DNA of 64,000 nucleotides from Lepus europaeus. Its lineage: Eukaryota > Chordata > Mammalia > Lagomorpha > Leporidae. Under the pieces are notes generated by a model. The model saw only the letters and a program-made list of their open reading frames with translations, did no database searches and was not told where the DNA came from. The position numbers were made by a program, and so were the translations under genes. Numbering within the stretch: the stretch's first letter is position 1; each line of letters begins with the position of its first letter. The stretch spans positions 37,430,077-37,494,076 of the forward strand of contig NC_084834.1 in assembly GCF_033115175.1 (NCBI RefSeq). Reading direction: 5' to 3'. Of the stretch, positions 56,650 to 64,000 are shown piece by piece.

Positions 56650-57045
56650 AATGAGTGGTAGTCATTAAATATTAAGGGCTACAAACAAAGTTATAAAGAT
56701 ACAAACTGTAATGAAGTGATGTTAATCAAAGTAGCAAAAGAAACCAATTATAGCATGCTTCATTATACTCCTTTCCTTTGGAACTGACAGTTCTGTTGCT
56801 CTCTGGTTCTCTCACCCATTGTAATATGCTTAAATTAAATATTAATTTAAAAATAAATATGAGTCAGTCATCTTTTTACTACAGTTTGTAGCATTGTGGT
56901 TTGGATAATTCACATTTTAGAATATTTTCTTATGCATTCAATACCAATCTGTAAATTAAGTTATTAAATTTCATTTTTTGAAAATTGTATCAGATGGAGA
57001 AGATACTCTGTAGTCACACACTCAGCAACCCTGTTTTTCTTCTCT
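56650..57045. other. intron 2, AT-rich, nothing recognised
   Basis: Ends in the polypyrimidine tract of the exon 3 acceptor (ttcttctcttccag). Confidence 0.45.
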
Positions 57046-57050
57046 TCCAG

Positions 57051-57188
57051 CTGAAAAGAAAGTGAATACAAGAAATCAGAATGAAACAGTTGCTAATACA
57101 CTGGAAGACTTAAAGTTCTTTTTTCCTCATCTAAAAAAAGCAGACAGTATTTATCCTAATATAATCATTGGCAAAGGAAGGAGAGACG
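57051..57188 (+). CDS. MGAT4D: MGAT4D exon 3
   Basis: 138 bases, phase 1 at both ends, with a strong acceptor (tctcttccag) and donor (gtaaga at 57189). It encodes residues 85-130: [20 protein letters not shown], then [15 protein letters not shown] and [11 protein letters not shown]95-E-T is an N-glycosylation sequon. The FFFPHL...IIIGKG block is the entry to the conserved GnT-IV domain. At the junction with exon 4 the residues read GRRD-V, where other family members that I recall have a Thr-Gly or similar before Val-Ser. It is a small lineage difference or a sign of relaxed constraint. Confidence 0.88.
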
Positions 57189-57194
57189 GTAAGA

Positions 57195-57744
57195 AGAATT
57201 AGAATTAAGAAATTAAATACAGGTATTTTGATCTTTGGAGACTTATTTTTAAGTTTTAAAATGTAAACCATTAATATTATACTTTAATTCATATGTACAC
57301 CACTAACCTACCTGGCATTAATTTGGATAAATGGAAGTCAATATATTGTCTGGCAGAACATAATAATTTAATAAGCATTTGGTGACTTGCATTCAAATTC
57401 CATTTTAATACAGAGGCTTTGAAAACAAGTCAGTATAGGTCAAATAGACATTAAATGTCTGTTAAGTGAATGGCAAATCTTTTTTCCTTGGTTTTGATAA
57501 ATACGAATATATTCTTACTTGGTTATCTTCCTGTTTCTCCATCTTTCTGGGACTGAAGGCAGCAAAACTTTATAATACGAGATGAGCCTTGAGGAATGAG
57601 TTCAGGCTCACACAGGTATCCAAGAAAAGAAGAGGCACTGCAGTTTGAAGCAGGCCTGATAGACCAAGGCTCAGGATCCCTGCCATTCCTACAAACTCCA
57701 TTCATTCCAGTGAATGAGTCACCCTAGGTCAAGATCGTGGGCTG
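57195..57744. other. intron 3, nothing recognised
   Basis: AT-rich, then a less AT-rich part (57530-57740) with no family that I can name. Confidence 0.4.
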
Positions 57745-57905
57745 CTCATTTTTATGTAAAGTTTTGTTGGAACACAGCTATTCCTTGAAGTACTGTCTGT
57801 GTCGACTTTTGTTCTGTGAAGACAGAGTTAAGTCATACCAGAGACTGGCCCGAGAGTCAACAATGTTTTCTCTCTGGTCCTTCACAGAGGTTTGATGACC
57901 CCTGC
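57745..57905. mobile_element. old DNA-transposon-like MER fragment
   Basis: 'gtaaagttttgttggaacac', 'gaagacagagttaagtcata' and 'gaggtttgatgacccctgct' follow the order of a common mammalian DNA-transposon fossil (a 'ttttattggaacacag ... gacccctg' element). I do not name the subfamily. Confidence 0.5.
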
Positions 57906-58084
57906 TGTAGTCAGTTCCAGGGGAATAAGTAGTACTGTTCTGTATCAGTTGCATCCGACATATTAACGAAGCCGATTGTGTTGGGATGCAGGTGTCTCAG
58001 GGCATTGTTCAAGTCTACTGAATCCTTAGTGTGTTGCACATGCTGAGTTCTATGTTTTTTTCCCCCATTTTTCTCATTCTCTTC

Positions 58085-58190
58085 ACCCAGTGCAATAGAG
58101 GCCATTATTATCATCTCTATTTTATGCCTGAGAAAATGGCAGCATAGACTGAGGAACCGTTTGAGTTCACAACTGGAAAACTCTAGCTCC
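58085..58190 (-). mobile_element. MIR fragment
   Basis: 'ccattattatcatctctatt', 'gcctgagaaaatggcag' and 'actgaggaaccgtttgagt' are reversed MIR core phrases. 57906-58084 and 58191-58387 are unassigned. Confidence 0.65.
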
Positions 58191-58387
58191 ATCAGATTTC
58201 ATCGTAGCATCAAGAAATACAGCAGAAGCCGTGATACAGAGTGAAAGGAAGGAGGCAGAGATAGGAGGCACAAATAGAATCCATCATGTGGGATCTTAGG
58301 GTGGCATTATCAGAGCTGTGCTAAATCCTGAATAATTTCCTCATTTCCCAGCTATTTCCTAGTCTCAAACAATGACGTTCATAATCA

Positions 58388-58505
58388 TATTTTTAATGTT
58401 TATTTTCATCTGCTTGAAAGTGTAATAGGGATGGAGGGAGAGAGGCAGAGATGATTTTCTGTCCACTGGTTCACTTTCTAAATGCCTGCAGTAGCTAAGG
58501 TTTTC
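58388..58505 (-). mobile_element. partial C-type SINE
   Basis: Tail half only ('aatgtttattttcatctgct' to 'actttctaaatgcctgcagt'). Confidence 0.65.
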
Positions 58506-58699
58506 TCCATACCAGAGGCAATTTGCAGGAGATTTATTCTTGGCAACTAAAAGATCCTAACACATAAAAGATACACAAAAGTATTGAAGCCCATAACTTG
58601 GTCTGCTGGACAATTTACCATCAGACTCATTTGTTCTGTACCCTGAGTGTATCTTGGGTAATTTCTGTGCTCTACAGCCCCTCTCTGCCTATATTTGAT

Positions 58700-59185
58700 T
58701 GAGCCTGTCATCATTTCCTGCCTGGTCTATTGAAATAGACTTGTAATTTTTTCCCATAGCCTTAGATTTACTGAAGTCAATCCATTCTTTATACTTTCCT
58801 CAGAGATATGTTACTAAAATTTATAGCTGATCATACTTCACTCTTGCTTCAAATCCTTCAATAGACGCTCAGTGCACATGGAATGAAGTTGACTCCTTGA
58901 TGGGATATGTGCACAAAATCTCAGCTTCTGCCACTTTCTTCTCCAGAAACCCCAAGCCACTCACTTGAAACAGGCCAATATCTTTGAGATCCTCATGTAT
59001 TTTGCATGTGCTGGTCACTGCCTGTAACGAACACATCACCTGCTCCCAACAGACAACGGATTTGTGATGTGGCCCCCTTATCCAATATGACTTTCCAGCT
59101 TAAACTCCGACTCCTTTGTGAAGTCCTCTTCCTTGCCCAGTGAACAACTGCTTCTCTGTTCTGGACACATGTTAGACCCAGGGGA
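58700..59185 (+). mobile_element. L2 3' fragment
   Basis: L2-like order: 'cttgcttcaaatccttcaat', 'aatgaagttgactccttgat', 'ttttgcatgtgctggtcact', 'tttgtgaagtcctcttcctt'. Small differences throughout indicate great age. Confidence 0.6.
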
Positions 59186-59194
59186 TTTGGTGAG

Positions 59195-59600
59195 GGATAT
59201 GTGAGGTCTCAGCCTCACAGATACAAGTGTCGAGGTCCTTATAGTCTAAAGTGACCAGTGCCATGATGAGAGAAATATGAGGGTGAGGCACATAACTTAC
59301 ACTAAGGGAATTAAGGAAAACTTTCTAGAGGAAGTGACTTCTTTCAAGTGACTTGAAAGGCCAAAAAAAAAAAAAAATTGAAATAAGCTACATTGGGGAA
59401 AGATTGAGAGGTGGTGGACAGTGGAAAAGTAGAAGATGGCCATCTGAATAGAGGAAATGAAATACATCAGGTCTAGGAGAAGCACCTGGCTCCTGGCTGT
59501 GCCGGCCCCAGCATGCCGGCCGCAGCAGTCATTGGGGGTGAACCAACGGAAAAGGAAGACCTTTCTCTCTGTCTCTCTCTCACTGTCCACTCTGCCTGTC

Positions 59601-59631
<31 letters not shown>

Positions 59632-60205
59632 TACATCAGGTTTGACAGTAAGAAGTCCTAGAAAAGATATGTGTTGTGCATGCATAGTTGTAGCCAGATG
59701 AGGGACAGAGCTCCAGTAATGAAGGGGCTGGCCATTCATTTATTCCTCCCAAATTTCTTGACATTAGTAGGTGCCTGTCGTTATATTAGTGCTTGGATTT
59801 GTAATGGTGATCAAGAGAGAAGGGGTGTCTACTCTCACCAACTTGATGTTCTTGCTTTGAATGAATGACCACAAAAGGCCTGATAAGTAACTATAAGAGA
59901 TGACATGAGAATACGTAGCGGTCATTTCCAGCCTAATTACAAAGGCTCAGGTGTAAATTTGTGGTCAGAGTGTCCAGTGGAACCCTAAAACAGCAGTAGA
60001 ACCATCACAGGGAAAGAAGAGTGTTTTGTGACGAAAGGAACGGCATACACAAAGGCCTGAAGTTGACAGAGAGAGATTTGGTCAGTTTGAGAAGAGAGGG
60101 TTCTTGAGACAGAAAAGATAAGTCAGGACCAACTTACAAGGACCTTGTAAATCTTGTAAATTCATTCTTTACCCTAAGGCATGGGAAGTCATCCAAGGAA
60201 TTACA
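59195..60205 (+). repeat. ancient interspersed repeats, family not named
   Basis: 59730-60205 has the same phrase order as 23815-24430 ('cattcatttattcc' start, 'cacaaaggcctgaagttgac', 'aggcatgggaagtcatccaa'). 59195-59455 may be a related piece. A SINE at 59472 lies between. Confidence 0.4.
59472..59625 (+). mobile_element. 5'-truncated C-type SINE with target duplication
   Basis: Lacks the tRNA-like head and first half, starting 'aggagaagcacctggctcct'. The duplication gaaatacatcaggt flanks it on both sides and a poly(A) tail is present, so it inserted already truncated. Confidence 0.9.
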
Positions 60206-60214
60206 TTTATAGCA

Positions 60215-60665
60215 TACTTCTCAGCTTGAAATTTGGTTCCTGCCTCACACCATCCATAAGAATCAATTCCAGGTTTATTGTAGGTCTAAATATAAGAGGC
60301 AAACAATAAGGCATGGAGAAGACAACTCACCAGGAGATCTTTATGATCTGAAGATAAGCTAAATTTTTTCAACAAGACTCTAAAAGCATGAACTATAAAA
60401 AGAAATGATTGATAAATTTCACTGCACTAAAATGAACAGTTTACATTTTTCAAGAGGCAAAACATTGAAAAGGGCACCCAGAATGAGAATGATATCTGTC
60501 ACACATATAACTGACAAAAGGTTTATATTCTGAAAATATAAAGAGCAGTAAGAAATAAATCAGAAAGTACAGACAACTTAATAGAGAAGTGGGCAGGAGC
60601 TTAAATGAGGATTTCATGAAAAAGAATATGCAAAGGCCCGCAAACATATGAAAATATATTAAAAC
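60215..60665 (+). mobile_element. ancient L1 ORF2 fragment
   Basis: Decayed ORF2 C-terminal coding order: 'taggtctaaatataagaggc', 'agatctttatgatctgaaga', 'aattgataaatttcactgca'-like and 'gacaaaaggtttatattctg'. Confidence 0.7.
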
Positions 60666-60834
60666 TCTGTAGTTATCACCAAAATACTGATTCTTACAGT
60701 TCTTACTGTAGTTTTTCTAAATAAACATCTCTACTGCAGATCAGGACCATGAAATAACTGTTTTGACAATTTTTTTTGTTTTATTTTTAGTTTCATTAGT
60801 GCTTATTACTAAGAGGTTTGTCTGAGTTCCTCGC

Positions 60835-60945
60835 TTAACCGTTTTGGAAGTCTTCATTGCCATCTTACAGATGGAAACAGTGAGGCTAGAGAGGCTGTGT
60901 GCCATCCAGGCAGGCAATGGTGCAGCCAAGATTGAGTTTGGTCAG
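60835..60945 (-). mobile_element. MIR fragment
   Basis: 'gccatcttacagatggaaac', 'agtgaggctagagaggctgt' and 'ggtgcagccaagattgagtt' are reversed MIR core. Confidence 0.7.
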
Positions 60946-61016
60946 ATTTCCCTGATAGAATCTTCATATTTTCCCCAGTGCTTCAGTCATTATTGGACAA
61001 TGAAGGTCATTTAGAG

Positions 61017-61351
61017 AGCTGATGCTGTGGCATAGTGGGTTAAGCTGCAGCCTGAAATGTTGACATCCCATATTGGAGCTCAGGTTCAAATCCCAGCTGC
61101 TCAGCTTCTAATACAGCTCCCTGCTAATGCACCTGGGAAAGCAATGGAAGATGGCCCAAGTCCTTGGGCCTCTGCTACCCACATGGAGACCCAGATGGAG
61201 CACCAGTCTCCAGGCTTTGGCCTGGCCCAGCCTGGGATGTTGTGGCTGTTTGGGGAGTGAATCAAAGGATGAATGATCTCTTTCTTGCTCTGTCTTTCCC
61301 TTTCTCCCTATCACTCTAACTTCCGAATAAATGAAATTAATCTTTTAAAAG
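61017..61351 (+). mobile_element. C-type SINE
   Basis: 'agctgatgctgtggcatagt' to 'aatgaaattaatcttttaaa'. Duplication gtcatttag. 61352-61745 is unassigned intron. Confidence 0.88.
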
Positions 61352-61760
61352 AGTCATTTAGGAGCATGGATTCATACAATCAAATGATTTAGAAATGACT
61401 TCATCCATATTTTCACCGATGAAAATATTCCACAGTTTTTTGCTGTTTTGTGTTTCAGTATTCCCTCAGGAACAAGAGTATCAATCAGTTTGTAACATTT
61501 TGCACCCAGTTAGATGAAAGCTATTGTAGATGGGAAGTAATTAGTCCTACTTCCACTAGACCAGAATCCTCCAGGCCGAGAACATCTTGAAGTCACTTGA
61601 ACGTATTTAATAAAAATCCACTGCAAGTGGGAATTTTCTCAAATAGAAAACAAAATGTCTGATAAAAATTAACATAGCCTACATTATTTTTATGGTACAA
61701 TGTTAAACACCCTTTCTATGACCATAAAGCTCATGCAAATGTAGAAATAAGCATATAATG

Positions 61761-62119
61761 GGCTGGCGCCATGGCTCACTAGGCTAATCCTCCACCTGCG
61801 GCGCTGGCACCCCGGGTTCTAGTCTTGGTTGGGGCGCCGGTTCTGTCCCAGTTGCTCTTCTTCCAGTCCAGCTCTCTGCTGTGGCCCAGGAGTGCAGTGG
61901 AGGATGGCCCAGGTCCTTGGGCCCTGCACCTGCATGGGAGACCAGGAGGAAGCGCCTGGCTCCTGGCTTCGGATCAGCGCACCATGCCAGCTGCAATGCA
62001 CCAGCCGTGGCAGCCACTTGGGGGTGAACCAATGGAAAAAGGAAGACCTTTCTCTCGGTCTCTCTCTCTCTCACTGTCTAACTCTGCCTGTCCAAAAAAA
62101 AAAATAATAATAAATAAGA
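61761..62119 (+). mobile_element. C-type SINE, GC-rich subfamily, close to exon 4
   Basis: Perfect duplication aataagcatataatg (61746-61760 and 62121-62135). The poly(A) tail ends 77 bases before exon 4. Confidence 0.94.
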
Positions 62120-62196
62120 AATAAGCATATAATGAATGCTGAATTAAGTTTTGTTCTATGATTTGAAATGATGACTTCATCCTCCTGTGTCTGCAG

Positions 62197-62330
62197 TTTC
62201 TTTTGCGCTCGGCATTTCCACCGTGGACAGAGGGAATCACAGTTACCTGAAGCAAACGCTCACCTCGGTCGTCTCCAGGATGACTCTCGCAGAGCAGAGG
62301 GACTCTGTGGTGATCGTCTCTGTCGCAGAC
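62197..62330 (+). CDS. MGAT4D: MGAT4D exon 4 (start of GnT-IV-like domain); gene continues off the window
   Basis: 134 bases, entering in phase 1 and leaving in phase 0. The acceptor is ctgtgtctgcag and the donor is gtacgt at 62331. It encodes residues 131-175: [13 protein letters not shown], then [16 protein letters not shown], then [15 protein letters not shown]-x-x-x-G-I-x-T-V and the SYL...TL...S pattern are shared with MGAT4A/B, and the wording is closest to MGAT4D. N144-H-S is a second glycosylation sequon. The metal- and donor-binding region of the family is not in the window, so catalytic status cannot be judged here. Confidence 0.9.
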
Positions 62331-62729
62331 GTACGTATGAGAAAGAGCAGACTTCCTACTCTCTCCTGCAGTCTCCAGATCCCCTCCCGCAGTGGTCATC
62401 GCTGTGCCACTCTGAATTGCTTTTCTGAAAAACGCAATCCTTAGATGATTTTTTGGGATAACAGACAATATATTTAATATTATTTAACACCATTGAGAAG
62501 GAATTAAATACTTAGATCTAAAAAAGAAACCATAATGTCTTAATGTGGGAGATAATAAGCTTGCTGAATTTGAATTGCATTTAATTTAGTATCCTTATGT
62601 AACTGTGTGGAACGGAAATCATATTTACACACAGAACACTAAAACTTATGCTATAGTAATAAAACCTGCCCAGCCCAATAAAATGTTGGTTATGAATCTG
62701 AGGGTAATTTATATTAAGTAAGTAACAAT
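62331..62729. other. intron 4, nothing recognised
   Basis: AT-rich. No further exon is seen before the window ends. Confidence 0.45.
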
Positions 62730-62922
62730 AACTACTATTAATTGAGAGACTTCCTCCTATTACTGATGGACAATGGACAATTTTTTTCTAGGCATTGTTG
62801 ATAACCTGCAATGCATCCTTGTAAAGATTACGGAAGAAATAATGTAGCTTAAGGACAGGGAGTACCTTTCCCAGTACCTAAAAGAGCAGATTCAAATCTA
62901 CCTCCCTCTAATGGCTCCAGAG
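62730..62922 (-). mobile_element. MIR fragment
   Basis: 'attgagagacttcctcctat', 'aggcattgttgataacctgc' and 'agagcagattcaaatctacc' in MIR order. Confidence 0.65.
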
Positions 62923-62924
62923 AT

Positions 62925-62981
62925 TTTTTTTAAAGATTTATTTATTTATTTATTTGAAAGTCAGAGTTACACAGAGAGAGA

Positions 62982-63030
<49 letters not shown>

Positions 63031-63287
63031 CTTCCATCCGCTGGTTCACTCCCCAATTTGCCACAATGGCTGGAGCTGAGCCGATCCAAAGCCAGGAGCC
63101 AGGAGCTTCTTCCAGGTCTTCCACGTGGGTGCAGGGGCCCAAAGACTTGAGCCATCTTTTACTGCTTTCTCAGGCCATAGCAGGAAGTTGGATCAGAAGT
63201 GGAGCAGCCAGAACAGGAACCAGTGTCCATATGGAATGCCAGCACTGCAGGCAGCGGCTTTACCTGCCACACCACAGAGCCAGCCCT
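62925..63287 (-). mobile_element. C-type SINE with (AG)n expansion
   Basis: Reversed tail 'aaagatttatttatttattt', then a pure ag run at about 62985-63028, ending 'cacagagccagccc'. Confidence 0.9.
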
Positions 63288-63484
63288 GAAATTTTTATTT
63301 TGCCCATAATGCCATGTAAAACTACAAAGGACTGTGTGAATATTAATATTACAGCACCTTTTGGAAGGACATTTGGTGACGTGGATCAAATTTAAAACAT
63401 GCATATTCTTTGTTTCAGAAACCAGATTGATTCTGGGAACCTAATCTAGCGAGAGAATCAGGCAATTGTTTAAAACATGGCGAT

Positions 63485-63730
63485 GTAGTGTGGTAGCTGA
63501 GAACATAGACTCTGCGTCTAGATTGCCAGCATTCAGATGTCACCTCCTCTACTTCCTTGAATGTGAACTTGAACTATTTACTTAACCTCTCTGTGCCTCA
63601 TTTTCCTCATTTCTACAACAGTATTAACAATACTACTTATAGGATCCTTGAAATTAGGTAATACATCCAAAACACTGAGAATAATGCATGACACAGAGTA
63701 AGTGCATGGTAAATAATCATTTGAATAATT
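63485..63730 (+). mobile_element. MIR, nearly full length
   Basis: 'tagtgtggtagctgagaaca', 'acttaacctctctgtgcctc', 'attttcctcatttctacaac' and 'agtaagtgcatggtaaataa' follow the whole MIR consensus order. Confidence 0.85.
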
Positions 63731-63769
63731 ATTTCTGAGATTTCCAGTGCGCTGTTATTTTATGAAAGA

Positions 63770-64000
63770 ATGATATTGGAAACAACCAAATCATCAACAA
63801 GAGGGTGATTAAATTGTTGTAAATCTACAACACAGTATTCTGTAATAATGAAAGGAGGATGAATATCTGTTCTCACTGACGCAAATGATGTCCACATCAT
63901 GTTGTTGAGTGAAAAAAATCACATCATCCTGTTATCCATGTAAAATGAAAGGCAAGGGAGGGATGGAGAAAATGAGGGAGGGAAGGAATAAAGTATGCTG
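63770..64000 (+). mobile_element. ancient L1 3' fragment running off the window
   Basis: 'atattggaaacaaccaaatc', 'acaacacagtattctgtaat' and 'atgttgttgagtgaaaaaaa' follow the L1 ORF2 C-terminus and 3' UTR in old subfamilies. Confidence 0.65.

Noticed and set aside
62168..62428. Alternative open frames over exon 4
   Set aside because: They are shadow frames. The frame phased with exons 1-3 is the one that matches the GnT-IV family.
62985..63028. (AG)n run as a regulatory GAGA-type site
   Set aside because: It lies within a SINE at the position where many C-type SINEs carry ag/ct runs, so it is a microsatellite of repeat origin.

Overview
The window is mammalian nuclear DNA. It almost certainly comes from a lagomorph and most likely from rabbit. 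The evidence is about thirty copies of the tRNA-derived C-type SINE typical of rabbit, several young L1 elements of a rabbit-like lineage, and old eutherian repeats (MIR, L2, MER5-like, old L1). There is no prokaryotic, plasmid or phage signature.

One protein-coding gene is visible, on the + strand: the 5' part of MGAT4D, a testis-type member of the GnT-IV glycosyltransferase family. Four exons (5866-5959, 53068-53226, 57051-57188, 62197-62330) join in frame into the first 175 residues: a short cytosolic tail, a signal anchor, a helical stem and the start of the GnT-IV-like domain. The remaining exons lie past the right edge. Exon 1 sits in a GC/CpG-rich promoter region. A processed pseudogene of ribosomal protein S3a (RPS3A), on the - strand, ends about 185 bases upstream of the start codon.

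Intron 1 is about 47 kb and is mostly retrotransposons. At 13.0-18.0 kb there is an older L1 that has lost most of ORF2 and contains a solo LTR and three SINEs. At 18.9-23.5 kb (+), 36.8-40.4 kb (-) and 46.5-51.7 kb (-) there are three copies of one ORF2-less ('half-L1') element: an L1 5' UTR and ORF1, a short spacer, then a long tail of about 2 kb or more. At 27.0-34.7 kb (-) a near-complete L1 carries an intact ORF1, an ORF2 broken by one visible frameshift, and the same unusual tail. In all four elements the tail contains a degenerate stretch that resembles a retroviral nucleocapsid-protease region. All four have target-site duplications. This family is the best candidate here for something little described: an ORF1-only, probably trans-mobilised LINE derivative with a tail of possible retroviral origin, next to a putative ORF2-bearing relative.

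Introns 2 and 3 and the flanks hold older material: L1 fragments, an L1 3' end with a 5' inversion at 54.2-55.5 kb, MIRs, L2 pieces, DNA-transposon fossils, SINEs, microsatellites and two recent tandem duplications of 88-89 bases. Repeat families were assigned by reading only. Boundaries are good to a few bases where a target-site duplication is quoted and to tens of bases elsewhere.
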